Below, piece by piece: positions 1 through 8,303 of a stretch of DNA of 43,099 nucleotides. The notes beneath the pieces were generated by a model, which saw only the letters and a program-made list of their open reading frames with translations, had not been told where the DNA came from and did not search any database. The stretch covers positions 1 to 43,099 of the IMG/VR virus record IMGVR_UViG_3300021247_000816, one strand, 5' to 3'. Each line of letters begins with the position of its first letter. Position 1 is the stretch's first letter. This DNA is from a virus. The translations under genes and the position numbers were made by a program.

Positions 1-281
1 GTCTTGACCCAGATGAATTCAAACATCCTACGAATTTTGTATTCATCAATTAAATGAATGTTTTCAAACAAAAACAAAAAGAACTCGATGCAGATGATTG
101 AGAAAATGCAAATCTTCGCTCACGACAAACAAAGTAAGTTTCTGCGTTCACGGGCGAAAAGAAAAAGTTTTATTGGCGGGCGTGGCAGCGGCAAAACACA
201 TACGTTAGGGTATGCCGTTGGTATGGCATATCGCACGCTCCCACGTGAAAAAATAGTGCTTGCAGGTCTAACTTATGTTCA
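1..281. repeat. left copy of the terminal overlap (circular closure)
   Basis: This stretch matches the last 281 bases of the window, ungapped at an offset of 42,818. It contains the 3' end of the small terminase gene and the 5' end of the large terminase gene. Mismatches are scattered (positions 17, 52, 135, 199 and 209) and then clustered after about 226. The A at position 52 turns the Ser codon of the other copy into a TAA stop, so the terminase junction is intact only in the right-hand copy. Contig-end sequence error is the simplest cause; real variation between phage molecules is possible. Confidence 0.9.
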
Positions 282-1665
282 GCTTGACCTTGTGGTTTTG
301 CCTGTTATCCGTGAAGCTCTTGAATGGATGGGTATTGTAGAATACTCGAAAAGAAATCCCTATGGTCATTATGTAATAGGAATTAAGCCACCAGAGAAGT
401 GGATTAGAGCAAAAAAACCAGTTGGAAAGTTAGGTCATCAATATTGTATGTCATTTATCAATGGTTTTACCTTACAATTTGTATCTCAGGACCGGGCAGA
501 AACTCATCGGGGTCTTAATGTGGTTGGGCTTTTGAATGATGAATCTGCCACAATGGAAGATGATTTTATTACAAAAGTTTTGAAAAAAGGAGTTAGAGGT
601 TCTGATTATGTTAGAGCTGCTAACCAAATAATGTATAAATGCCACTATGATTTTTCATCAGCTTCATGGACTCAAGAAGGTATGCACGTGTACAAAGTTG
701 AAGAGCTTTGGAAAGCCCAGCTTGAAGAAAGAATGAAATGGAGTCAAAAACAGCTAAAAGATATACCTCCTTATTATCTTTTTCTTGAATCAACTTGCCT
801 CGATAACCCAGTTACTGGTCAGGCATATTGGGATGCTCAGAAAGAAGAATCTGACCCAATCGAATTTGATATTGAAGTTGCAAATCAACGAATATCAACT
901 CTACCCAATGGTTTTTATTTTAATTTTCGAACTGGTATTCATACTTATTCAAAATCTTATAGATATGAGTATGATGATAAAACAGGATTAACCTTACATC
1001 GCTCTAATGATTATAGAGAAAATTTACCGCTCGATGTAACATTAGATTTTAATGCCGACATTGTTTGGGGACTTGTAGGGCAGGAAGTCAGTAGCGAAGC
1101 AAGGGTTATAAATGGTCATTTTCAGAAACCTGAAATAGATAAAACGCCTATTAATCAACAAAATAAAGATGACCCAAAAGGCTTGCCAGGAAAATGGTCA
1201 AAGTGGTTTTGTGATACCTACGAAAACCATGAAGAAAAGATAGTGTACATCTATGGAGACCCAGGAGGTAATAGTCGCAATGCTAATACATCAGAAGATA
1301 ATAAACCATTTTTCGATGAAATACATGACTATCTGAAAAAGAATAGTTGGACTGTGTTTAGGAGAGAACTTAAGTCATATCCCAGACATAAGAAAAAGTA
1401 TAAATTAGTTAACCTTCTATTAGGAGAAAGCTCTGTACGTACACCACGCCTACGTATCAATATGAATATCAAAGCACTCAAGGTATTGATAATGATGATG
1501 CAAACAACAGGCATTGATAGTCTCACATATCAAAAGGATAAGAGCAGTGAGAAGACAGCCAAGCAACGTGAGTACGCAACCGATGGCACAGATGCCCTTG
1601 ACTATTGGATTTGGGCTAAGTACTCAAAGCTCCTACCAAATGAAAGTGGGTTTAGAAGTACATAG
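88..1665 (+). CDS. terL: terminase large subunit (DNA-packaging ATPase/nuclease)
   Basis: This is the motor that pumps phage DNA into the prohead and cuts it. Counting from this start, Walker A is GGRGSGKT at residues 30-37 and Walker B is VVGLLNDE at about 155-162. An RNase H-like nuclease follows, with acidic residues in LDFN (about 319-322), IYGDPGG (about 388-394) and the C-terminal TDGTDALD motif. The 525-aa length is normal for the family. The ATG at 88 (or 94) overlaps the end of the small terminase gene, as seen in the right-hand copy. An in-frame ATG at 58 is available only because the left copy carries a probable error stop just before it. No terminator is obvious before the next gene. 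Confidence 0.95.
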   Translation: MQMIEKMQIFAHDKQSKFLRSRAKRKSFIGGRGSGKTHTLGYAVGMAYRTLPREKIVLAGLTYVQLDLVVLPVIREALEWMGIVEYSKRNPYGHYVIGIKPPEKWIRAKKPVGKLGHQYCMSFINGFTLQFVSQDRAETHRGLNVVGLLNDESATMEDDFITKVLKKGVRGSDYVRAANQIMYKCHYDFSSASWTQEGMHVYKVEELWKAQLEERMKWSQKQLKDIPPYYLFLESTCLDNPVTGQAYWDAQKEESDPIEFDIEVANQRISTLPNGFYFNFRTGIHTYSKSYRYEYDDKTGLTLHRSNDYRENLPLDVTLDFNADIVWGLVGQEVSSEARVINGHFQKPEIDKTPINQQNKDDPKGLPGKWSKWFCDTYENHEEKIVYIYGDPGGNSRNANTSEDNKPFFDEIHDYLKKNSWTVFRRELKSYPRHKKKYKLVNLLLGESSVRTPRLRINMNIKALKVLIMMMQTTGIDSLTYQKDKSSEKTAKQREYATDGTDALDYWIWAKYSKLLPNESGFRST

Positions 1666-1721
1666 TCGCTCACAATTAATCATACTTTCTTTATACTTAC
1701 TTTACTATATTCTATTTTTTG

Positions 1722-1741
1722 GAAGTGGCAATTGCCACTTC
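1722..1741. repeat. perfect 20-bp palindrome downstream of terL
   Basis: GAAGTGGCAATTGCCACTTC is a perfect palindrome in the terL-to-portal gap. No T-tract follows on either strand, so it does not look like an intrinsic terminator. A dimeric protein-binding site or an RNA hairpin are the likely alternatives. Confidence 0.6.
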
Positions 1742-1783
1742 TGCCAAAGTGCGGGTTGGGAGGTTGCGACAGATTATGAGAAA

Positions 1784-1805
1784 ATTAAGTAAATATTTAC
1801 TTAAT
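1784..1805. repeat. perfect 22-bp AT-rich palindrome
   Basis: The sequence is symmetric about the central AAATATTT and starts ATTAAGT. It lies 43 bp after the previous palindrome and about 70 bp before a TGTCCTGTT element. It could be an operator or a cruciform-forming site; no function can be assigned. Confidence 0.55.
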
Positions 1806-1873
1806 GGGTTGATAGATAAATGATTAGAAAATAAAACGTTGCAAAAGGATATTAAAACTACTTCTAATTAATG

Positions 1874-1882
1874 TGTCCTGTT
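1874..1882 (+). promoter_or_regulatory. TGTCCTGTT element, copy 1 (putative late promoter element)
   Basis: This is one of six exact copies on the + strand. It lies 47 nt upstream of the ATG at 1930, which begins the portal operon. No hairpin stands next to this copy. The role as a late promoter element is inferred from its position at the head of each late gene block. Confidence 0.55.
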
Positions 1883-1929
1883 GTGTGTTTTGGCTATTTG
1901 GTAATATTGTATCAAAGAAAAATGGTGTA

Positions 1930-2205
1930 ATGGAGAAAATTTTGATTGGTCAGGTGCTTGCTGAAGTGAATAAACCTAATGCGATTTTTGAGTTGGCATT
2001 TAGGAAGGATAATGGTGATATATCAATTAAGAAGCAGGTGTTTAATCGGAGCAATAGCTTGAATGACAGAAAGGTATTTAATCGGAATGGGTTGCTTCGT
2101 TGCTTCAATAAAGAGACTGGCGAAAAGTTTGATTGCACGATTGATTGTATTGTGAGATTTAATGGAATGAAAATATTTAGACCAACTACCGATGGTAACA
2201 ATTGA
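1930..2205 (+). CDS. hypothetical protein upstream of portal
   Basis: A 91-aa protein that I do not recognise. It is basic, with KK/RK clusters and an RCFNKETGEKFDC stretch, and has no signal peptide or membrane segment. I chose the ATG because the longer frame begins with a GTG inside the TGTCCTGTT element. Its last 14 bases overlap the start of the portal gene, so the two are probably translationally coupled. By position it may be a head-completion factor or a packaging accessory protein, but nothing in the sequence proves this. Confidence 0.7.
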   Translation: MEKILIGQVLAEVNKPNAIFELAFRKDNGDISIKKQVFNRSNSLNDRKVFNRNGLLRCFNKETGEKFDCTIDCIVRFNGMKIFRPTTDGNN

Positions 2206-3505
2206 CAGAATTTCTAAGAGTACTTATGTGCTTACTAATGCAAAGATTGATACTTCGGTGGAAGTTGTGTTTGGTGATGCTTCTTATTCTGACCAAAAGG
2301 GTTCTCGTTCTGGCTCGGTTGGCGACCATGTGGCTTGGGGCGAGAAAGATGCTACACTTTTTCGATTGCATAAGTTAGCTTCTTCCAGCCCAAATAAATG
2401 GGCGTTGATGAAAACTCGTAGAGATTTTTTGTTGGGTCTTGGTCTTCAGGTTGTTACGAGGATTGTGAAAGATGGCAAGATGGTTTTTGAGGTGCAGGAC
2501 GACGAAGAAACGATGAAAATTTATGATTGGCTTGAAAGTGCTAATTATAATAAGTTGCTGAAGAAAAAAGCAATGGATTTTATTTTCAGTGGTAGGTTTT
2601 TTATCAAGGTTGTTAATCTGCTTGATGGCGGTGTGAAGCTTGAGTGTATTGATGTTTTTCATTGCCGACCAATGAAAAAGGATGTTGGGCAGGCTGAGAT
2701 TAGCCAGTATGTTTTGAATGGAAATTTTGGCAATAAGTATTTCAGGAAAACTGATAATGTGTATGTGCCTGCTTTTGATAAGGAGAATCCGAAAAAGTAT
2801 GCTGTATCTATTTTGGATGTGAAGGACGAATGGACTGGGATGGTGTATAATACTTTTGCGGAATGGTGGGGGACTGAGTTTTGGACGGATGTAGCGAATG
2901 ATATTCCACAGTTTCATAAGTCGGGGTTGAAGAATGGCTATAATATAAAATATCATTTGTCGATTCCTGATGATTATTTTTTGAAAGAGGAATATCCTGA
3001 AGGGAAGAATGAGGAACTATATAAGCAGGATGTTTTGAAAGAAATGGCTGATGCTTTGGGTGGGGTTGAGAATGCGGATAAAACTTTGGTGACTTACCAT
3101 AAGGTGCTGAGTGAAGGCAGATTTGCGGAAAGTGGTGTGAAGATTACGCCTTTGAAAAATGAGATGTCGGATGATGCTTATACGAAATTGTTTAATACGG
3201 CTAATGTTGTGCAGGCTACTGGACATAGATTATTGCCAAGTTTGGCTGGTATTGATACTGGCGGAAAGCTTGGAGGGAGTGGGAAGGAGCTTGAGGTTTC
3301 GGCTAATTATCAAATGAATTTTTTGACTTTTTCTGATAGAGAATTATTGCTTGAAGATTTGGTGTATGTGAAAAAGATAATGGGCTGGAGTAAGTTTTTC
3401 AGATTTGAAAATATTGAGATGTACAATTTTGACACTACGCCGAAGGGTTCTGAACAAAATCAGCAACAAGACTTAACTCAAACAAATGATGGCAACGCTA
3501 ATTAA
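2192..3505 (+). CDS. phage portal protein
   Basis: A 437-aa protein directly downstream of the terminase region. The portal is the dodecameric ring at one head vertex through which DNA enters and leaves. The sequence fits the diverged portal type of Bacteroidota phages: an N-terminal alpha/beta part around a RRDFLLGLGLQV segment, a middle part with ECIDVFHCRP, and an alpha-helical C-terminal half with TGHRLLPSLAGIDTGGKLGGSG. A polar Gln-rich tail follows (about residues 420-437). It overlaps its upstream neighbour by 14 nt and the DUF6712 gene by 20 nt. The call rests on gene order as well as family resemblance. Confidence 0.8.
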   Translation: MVTIDRISKSTYVLTNAKIDTSVEVVFGDASYSDQKGSRSGSVGDHVAWGEKDATLFRLHKLASSSPNKWALMKTRRDFLLGLGLQVVTRIVKDGKMVFEVQDDEETMKIYDWLESANYNKLLKKKAMDFIFSGRFFIKVVNLLDGGVKLECIDVFHCRPMKKDVGQAEISQYVLNGNFGNKYFRKTDNVYVPAFDKENPKKYAVSILDVKDEWTGMVYNTFAEWWGTEFWTDVANDIPQFHKSGLKNGYNIKYHLSIPDDYFLKEEYPEGKNEELYKQDVLKEMADALGGVENADKTLVTYHKVLSEGRFAESGVKITPLKNEMSDDAYTKLFNTANVVQATGHRLLPSLAGIDTGGKLGGSGKELEVSANYQMNFLTFSDRELLLEDLVYVKKIMGWSKFFRFENIEMYNFDTTPKGSEQNQQQDLTQTNDGNAN

Positions 3506-4559
3506 GGATGTAACAAAATATAAAGAAACGATTGGCGGTGTGCAGCAGTCGCTTGAATGGGATACGATTAAGGGTATCGTTCGGACGGCTGAAATGCTGT
3601 ATATTATTCCTGTGTTGGGTGACGAGTTCTATGAAGAATTGGTCGCTTATACTGGTAATGATGTTAATATTCTTGCTTTGATTGATAGACTTCAACAGGC
3701 TATTGGTTATTACACGCTGGCATTATCAGTGCCGCAAATGGTGGCTTCGATGGGTGATGGCGGTATGGCTGTGAATACTCAAGGAAGTGGACAGGCTGTG
3801 GCAAAATGGATGAATGTGCAGCTGATTGATAATAGCATGGGATTGGCTGATAAGGCTCTTGAGAGTGCTATTCAGTATTTGGTGAAGTATGGTAATAAGA
3901 AGATTTCTTCGTTTGATGACGAAGATTTTTCGGAAGAGTATTCGACTCCTGAAGGTTATAGGGAAGGACAGGTTTATGTGTTTGAGACTTGGCGAAATAG
4001 TGATACTTATTTGGCTTCAAAAAAACTATTTATTTCTACGGCTACAATTTTGACTGAGCATTTTCCTGTGGCAAAGGGTTCGCATCGAGTTTATATTTCA
4101 ATGCTTCAATATTTGAAACGTGCTGAAAAAACTTTTATTCAGCCGCTACTTGGCAAAGCTTTTTTTGATGATTTGAAAGCTAAAATAGCGGATGATGAAA
4201 CTGAATTGAGCGAAGAAGAAGAAATAGTGATTGATTTGATTCGGTCTGCGTTGGCTCATAAGGCATTCTCGATGGGGCTTCCTTATTTGAATTTTAATGC
4301 TGATTTTCAGTTGGTGAGCGAAACGGATGGTGTTAAGAATCAGGACCCGGCTACTCGTGGTAAGGTTGATGGAATGAAGGTGGATTGTGATGATAATGCA
4401 AAGATTTTTGGTAATAAGTTGAAGGCTTATATTGATAGTGTAGCAAGTGCTGATGTGCTGAGTGCTTATTTTGATTCGCCATCCTACATTCCTTCTGTTA
4501 CGAATAAGGTTTACTATCGCAAGCCGATTGACCCAAGGCAACCTTTTGTTTCATTTTAA
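3486..4559 (+). CDS. DUF6712-family head-tail connector-like protein
   Basis: A 357-aa protein that appears to contain two related helical halves. Residues about 1-170 hold EFYEELVAYTG followed by ALIDRLQQAIGYYTLALSVP. Residues about 180-345 hold AFFDDLKAKIADDE followed by VIDLIRSALAHKAFSMGLP. Each half reads as 'planned cleft, helix, helix, small C-terminal segment', as in DUF6712 proteins of Bacteroidota phages. In those phages the gene sits next to the portal, and a role in head completion or the connector is usually assumed. The start may be either of two adjacent ATG codons (3486 or 3489); the gene overlaps the portal gene by about 20 nt. Confidence 0.7.
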   Translation: MMATLIKDVTKYKETIGGVQQSLEWDTIKGIVRTAEMLYIIPVLGDEFYEELVAYTGNDVNILALIDRLQQAIGYYTLALSVPQMVASMGDGGMAVNTQGSGQAVAKWMNVQLIDNSMGLADKALESAIQYLVKYGNKKISSFDDEDFSEEYSTPEGYREGQVYVFETWRNSDTYLASKKLFISTATILTEHFPVAKGSHRVYISMLQYLKRAEKTFIQPLLGKAFFDDLKAKIADDETELSEEEEIVIDLIRSALAHKAFSMGLPYLNFNADFQLVSETDGVKNQDPATRGKVDGMKVDCDDNAKIFGNKLKAYIDSVASADVLSAYFDSPSYIPSVTNKVYYRKPIDPRQPFVSF

Positions 4560-4589
4560 TTTTTCTTAACTATTTAATTTTTGTATTCA

Positions 4590-5474
4590 ATGAAAAGATT
4601 TCTTAGTGGTTTGGTGATGTTGCTGATTAGCATTTCTGCCATTTGCCAAGTGCCGGTCCAGGTCAATGAAAAAATGTTTGTTGGCTTTCAGCGAGAAGAT
4701 GGGGTTTTTGTGATTTATGATGCTAAGGGTGTTGTGAGTGTTCAGGATGATAAGTTTGCGGTACGACTTGAAACTACTGACTTGAAGCTTTCAAAGTTTT
4801 TGGCTATTACGGATTTTTATAGTACGCTGGACGAAGCTCGTGCAAAGCTTGGATTGCCGCCTATTACTGACGGAAAACCGAAGATTGAAAATAAAGGAGA
4901 TTGGGGGGCTGGTCAATATCGGATACAGTATGGTACTCAATATGCTGATTATATTATGGAGCTTTCGGGTGGCAGTGCTGTGTTTGATTTTTGGGGTCAG
5001 GATGTTAAGTATCCAACTTTCAATTCTACTTCAAAGCCTTCGACAGATGAACTGGTTGTGGTTGATTTTCCTACTCATTCAATAATCAATTTTGCTGGTA
5101 CTGATTTTCGGAGTGCTATTGAAATGAAGCTGTATGACATGGAAAATAAGTTGATTTGGTATATTAATGATAGTAAGAGCGGTTATCATCCATGTATTTA
5201 TAATAGCAATTGTGATGCAAAGCTTAGAGGCAATAACCATCCTGACGATGCGGCACGCTGGCTGAAGTATGGGCATTATTATTTGACGGTGCGTAATCTG
5301 AGTAGTGATAAGAGAGCTGTGCAAAGCATTTGGTGGGGAACGACTTCGGGTATTACTTTTTTTGATTATGATGTTGAAGCTGGCGGCATACAAACTTTTG
5401 ATTTGTATGTGAACAAACTCAGCAATGAATTTGATGCGTATAAACTGAATTGTAACGTTTTTACTCCAAGATAA
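4590..5474 (+). CDS. secreted or envelope-exposed hypothetical protein
   Basis: A 294-aa protein starting with a clear type I signal peptide (MKRF, a hydrophobic core LSGLVMLLISISAI, then C-Q at about 20). The in-frame TTG at 4581 is less likely than this ATG. The mature part is beta-rich and has four cysteines, including the CIYNSNCDAK segment. I see no catalytic motif. It stands just upstream of the lysis genes, so it could act in the periplasm during lysis or superinfection exclusion, or decorate the cell surface. It is not an obvious virion protein, because a signal peptide would export it. Confidence 0.7.
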   Translation: MKRFLSGLVMLLISISAICQVPVQVNEKMFVGFQREDGVFVIYDAKGVVSVQDDKFAVRLETTDLKLSKFLAITDFYSTLDEARAKLGLPPITDGKPKIENKGDWGAGQYRIQYGTQYADYIMELSGGSAVFDFWGQDVKYPTFNSTSKPSTDELVVVDFPTHSIINFAGTDFRSAIEMKLYDMENKLIWYINDSKSGYHPCIYNSNCDAKLRGNNHPDDAARWLKYGHYYLTVRNLSSDKRAVQSIWWGTTSGITFFDYDVEAGGIQTFDLYVNKLSNEFDAYKLNCNVFTPR

Positions 5475-5477
5475 GCC

Positions 5478-5873
5478 ATGAAAATAGAGATTTTGAGAAG
5501 TTACGGAGTTACTGGAGCAAATGGCACGCTCAGTATTGATGGTGTTGAGATTTGCTCTACGATTGAGTTACCATGGAAAGAAAATGCTACTGGCGTGAGC
5601 TGTGTGCCTGAAGGGAAATATGAGGTAAAAAGGCGTTACTCTGAGAAGCATGGTAAGCATTTGATTTTGCTTAATGTTCCTGGGCGTGAGCTTATTTTGT
5701 TTCATCCTGCTAATAATGCTTTGCAGGAATTGCGTGGTTGTATTGCTCCAGTGAGTAAGACGGCTGGCTTTGGTCGTGGGATTTTGTCGAGAGCTGCTTT
5801 TAGGAAGTTGATTGATTTGACTTATCAGGCTTTTGACAATAATGATAGCGTATTTTTAACTATTAAATCTTAG
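5478..5873 (+). CDS. DUF5675-family protein, lysis-module candidate
   Basis: A 131-aa protein with the DUF5675 pattern: GTLSIDG near the N-terminus, a TIELPW segment, the CVPEGKYEV motif, and ELRGCIAPV before a helical C-terminus. The biochemical role of DUF5675 is not firmly established. The family recurs next to holins in phages of this host group, and here the holin gene begins 4 nt after the stop. I therefore infer a part in cell-wall breakdown. No other endolysin (lysozyme, amidase or CHAP domain) is recognisable in the window, which makes this gene the best endolysin candidate. Confidence 0.75.
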   Translation: MKIEILRSYGVTGANGTLSIDGVEICSTIELPWKENATGVSCVPEGKYEVKRRYSEKHGKHLILLNVPGRELILFHPANNALQELRGCIAPVSKTAGFGRGILSRAAFRKLIDLTYQAFDNNDSVFLTIKS

Positions 5874-5877
5874 TGAT

Positions 5878-6327
5878 ATGAAAACTTTTCTTTTAAAAAT
5901 ATCTTTTCCTTTGCTTTTGGCAATTGTCTTACCTCCTGCAACACTATTAGTTTGGCTTGGTGTGTCGATGGCGTTGGATTTGATTACTGGAGTTGCGAAG
6001 GCAATCAAGAATAATGTACCAAGAACATCGACTGGTTTTAGGCGAACTGTAACAAAGTTTATTCAGTATGGTGGTGCAATTGCTATTGGGATTATATTGG
6101 CAAATATAAGTGAGTTTAGAAAGGATGACTCGAGTGAGTGGATTTATAAATATTTCTCAAATTCGATGCTTTTATTTATGATTTATATCGAAATAAAAAG
6201 TGTTTTTGAGAATTTAATTGAGGTTTCTCCAGATAGTGATTTTACACGTTTTTTCCTGAAACCTATTCATGATATACTAAGTGTAGATTTTAGTCGATTT
6301 ATTAAGAAACCTGAAAACCAAAACTAA
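5878..6327 (+). CDS. phage holin family protein
   Basis: A 149-aa membrane protein with hydrophobic segments at about residues 6-36, 59-79 and 92-108. The motif DLITGVAKAIKNN is typical of the Phage_holin_4-type families, in which an Asp and Thr-Gly pair lie at the end of the second transmembrane stretch. Holins make lesions in the inner membrane at a set time and so start lysis. The gene sits between the DUF5675 and spanin-like genes with gaps of 4 and 1 nt, forming a compact lysis cassette. Confidence 0.8.
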   Translation: MKTFLLKISFPLLLAIVLPPATLLVWLGVSMALDLITGVAKAIKNNVPRTSTGFRRTVTKFIQYGGAIAIGIILANISEFRKDDSSEWIYKYFSNSMLLFMIYIEIKSVFENLIEVSPDSDFTRFFLKPIHDILSVDFSRFIKKPENQN

Positions 6328-6328
6328 G

Positions 6329-6727
6329 ATGAATAAGATAGGGATTTTCTTTTTGTTGCTGGTGGCAACTAACTTGGGGTCATATTTTACGTGTTATTTT
6401 CAGTCGAATTCTGAAATAAAAATTATGACGAAGGCTCTAAAAAATAAAACTGATACGCTGAAGCTTACGCATGATTCGGTGAGTGTGCTGAGTTTTATGA
6501 ATTACCATCTGAAACAATCGGATAGTATGGGTCGTGCTTTATCGGCTGAAAAAGATAAGGTTGTGCTTGAGCTTAGAAATAACAATTTGTTTCTGAAGGG
6601 AAAAGTAGCCGAGCTTGAGGCTTGGAAATTAGATGCTCAGGATGGTATTATTATTCAGCTTGATACGATTAAGGTTAGGAAGAAAGGCTTATTTGGTCTT
6701 GGGAGTGGCTATAAGGTAATTAAATGA
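6329..6727 (+). CDS. putative inner-membrane spanin-like protein
   Basis: A 132-aa protein with one N-terminal membrane anchor (about residues 4-22, IGIFFLLLVATNLGSYFTC) followed by a charged region likely to form a coiled coil (about 60-100). This N-in, C-out layout matches i-spanins, which span the periplasm and disrupt the outer membrane after wall degradation. No separate outer-membrane spanin lipoprotein is evident. The position after holin supports the call, but the topology is also that of other phage membrane proteins. Confidence 0.5.
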   Translation: MNKIGIFFLLLVATNLGSYFTCYFQSNSEIKIMTKALKNKTDTLKLTHDSVSVLSFMNYHLKQSDSMGRALSAEKDKVVLELRNNNLFLKGKVAELEAWKLDAQDGIIIQLDTIKVRKKGLFGLGSGYKVIK

Positions 6728-6885
6728 AAACGACTATCATTATTTGGCAAAACTCAGTTGAAGAGTGGGTTGAGTTTACGGCGAAAGGCAAAACGAAACG
6801 CTTTGGTAGTGCTTTTGAATTGATTAACTATATTCGTATGAAAGTACCCAAGGGTGATATTAATTTGAAAATAGAACAGGTATGA
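6724..6885 (+). CDS. small hypothetical protein (53 aa)
   Basis: A short frame joined by ATGA overlaps to the genes on both sides, which strongly suggests it is translated. The product starts MKTTIIIWQNSVEEWVEF and ends in NLKIEQV. It has no signal or membrane segment and I do not recognise it. The sequence NSVEEW...FGSAFELINYIR suggests a compact alpha/beta fold. Confidence 0.6.
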   Translation: MKTTIIIWQNSVEEWVEFTAKGKTKRFGSAFELINYIRMKVPKGDINLKIEQV

Positions 6886-7721
6886 GAGAGGTAAGGATTG
6901 GTAAAAATAAATATGATGTAAAAAGTAGTTTTGAGGAGTGTGATGTTGATGAGATTAGTCATGTGTTGGTTTCTCAAAATTATTTATCGGCCTTGAAAAA
7001 ATCGGCGGCTCAGATGGCAAGATTGAAGATTGGTATTTTGATTAAGTTGTCTGCCATACCTGCTGATATTTTTATGAAGCTTAGTAGTGGACAGCAGATT
7101 GCTATTTTGAATACTGTCAGGTGGTCGTTTAAGGCGAGAGTTGAGAAAAAACCTTTTGATTTTTTTGAGGTTGATGGTATGAAATTTTATTTGCCTGATG
7201 ATAGTTATGTAAATACAAGCTCTATCGAGATGGCATTGCTGAATATTTATTATTTGAGCTTTACAAGGAAAAACAATGCTATTACTGATATGCTGTACTT
7301 GATTGCAGCCACTATCTGCCGACCAGAAAGGAAGGACTTGAATGTTTTTAAGAAAATAGTTGAGAAGTGGACTGGTGACAGGAGGGAGGTATTTAATTCA
7401 GTACTGGCTGACGAACGTGCAAAGTTTTTTAGGGAAAAAGCTCCTTTGGGGGTTATGATTGCGGTTTTGCAGTATTGGGAAGCAATGAACAATAGATTTG
7501 TGAAACGCTTTGATGATGTGTTTAATGGTGGCGACGGAAAGGCATTATTTCAGAATGGTGAGGGATGGCTTGCCATGCTTGAAGATATTGCAGAGATTGG
7601 CGTGATTGGCAATTTGGAAAAAGTGCATGAAACTAATGCTTACTCGATGATGATGTATGTAGAGCATAAACAAAAGAAATTGGAGCGACTTGAAGAAATA
7701 AGGGCTTCGCAAGAAAATTAG
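6882..7721 (+). CDS. hypothetical tail-module protein, possible tail assembly chaperone
   Basis: A 279-aa mostly helical protein. The first 40 residues look like a small beta domain; the C-terminal third (LEDIAEIGVIGNLEKVHETNAYSMMMYVEHK) resembles the C-termini of phage proteins encoded ahead of tail genes. Its place before the tail genes would suit a tail assembly chaperone, but it is not directly in front of the tape measure and I see no slippery frameshift site. It ends the operon: a strong terminator follows after 27 nt. Confidence 0.45.
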   Translation: MREVRIGKNKYDVKSSFEECDVDEISHVLVSQNYLSALKKSAAQMARLKIGILIKLSAIPADIFMKLSSGQQIAILNTVRWSFKARVEKKPFDFFEVDGMKFYLPDDSYVNTSSIEMALLNIYYLSFTRKNNAITDMLYLIAATICRPERKDLNVFKKIVEKWTGDRREVFNSVLADERAKFFREKAPLGVMIAVLQYWEAMNNRFVKRFDDVFNGGDGKALFQNGEGWLAMLEDIAEIGVIGNLEKVHETNAYSMMMYVEHKQKKLERLEEIRASQEN

Positions 7722-7748
7722 TTGATTAATTGATTAGGGTTGAATTTT

Positions 7749-7780
7749 AAAGGCTATGAGAATTACTTGTAGCCTTTTTT
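7749..7780 (+). terminator. intrinsic terminator
   Basis: The stem is AAAGGCTA/TAGCCTTT, followed directly by six Ts. It closes the portal-lysis operon, and TGTCCTGTT copy 2 begins one base later. Confidence 0.85.
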
Positions 7781-7781
7781 G

Positions 7782-7790
7782 TGTCCTGTT
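7782..7790 (+). promoter_or_regulatory. TGTCCTGTT element, copy 2
   Basis: An exact copy of the late-block motif. It abuts the T-tract of the preceding terminator and lies 40 nt upstream of the first tail gene. Terminator plus new initiation signal is the layout expected of an operon boundary. Confidence 0.6.
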
Positions 7791-7830
7791 GTTTTTGATT
7801 GCCATGTATTTATTTTAATGAAAAAAAAAT

Positions 7831-8301
7831 ATGCTAATTACTTCAATAATTACTTTGAAAGAATATTTTGAGGCTTTTGCGGTGGCTCAAAATATTGCTT
7901 TTGTGTATGGTCCAGCAAAGAAGCTTATTGCAAAGTCGAAGAGTTCGGGCGAGTTTGGGTATCCAATATTGCATCTGAATCGACCTGTGATAAGTTCGAT
8001 GGATAATGATATGTCGAATTTTATGAGGTCGTTTCATTGTGAGGTTGTTTGCTTGCAGAAATATAGTAAGAAAGGTGAGCCAGGCGAAATTGATGCGTCA
8101 GAGCTGAATGCTGAAGATGTAACATTTGAGCTATTGATGATGCTTGAGAAAAAAATGAAGCAAGATAATGATGCCGATTTGATTATTTTCGATTTGAATA
8201 GCACGCTTACTGAGCCTGTAAGTGATACGTTTATTGATTTTCATTCAGGCTGGAAGATGGGTTTTAAGATTGATTTTTATGCTAATTCCAAACTACAATA
8301 A
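7831..8301 (+). CDS. hypothetical tail protein
   Basis: A 156-aa protein that I cannot place in a named family. It has an N-terminal helical stretch (LKEYFEAFAVAQNIAFVYG) and a C-terminal beta region (TLTEPVSDTFIDFHSGWKMGFKIDFYA). The frame is followed after 2 nt by the large adhesin gene. Proteins of this shape and position are common in Bacteroidota phage tail clusters and may serve as tail terminator or completion proteins. In-frame alternatives further upstream are absent; the ATG follows an A-rich stretch. Confidence 0.6.
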   Translation: MLITSIITLKEYFEAFAVAQNIAFVYGPAKKLIAKSKSSGEFGYPILHLNRPVISSMDNDMSNFMRSFHCEVVCLQKYSKKGEPGEIDASELNAEDVTFELLMMLEKKMKQDNDADLIIFDLNSTLTEPVSDTFIDFHSGWKMGFKIDFYANSKLQ

Positions 8302-8303
8302 AT

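Noticed and set aside
58-87. Upstream start for terL
   Set aside because: This start codon is read as part of terS in the intact right-hand copy; it appears as a start only because of the error-like stop at 51-53.
1514-1792. 92-aa plus-strand frame overlapping the end of terL
   Set aside because: It lies mostly inside terL in another frame and has no start signal. It merely runs through the gap with the first palindrome.
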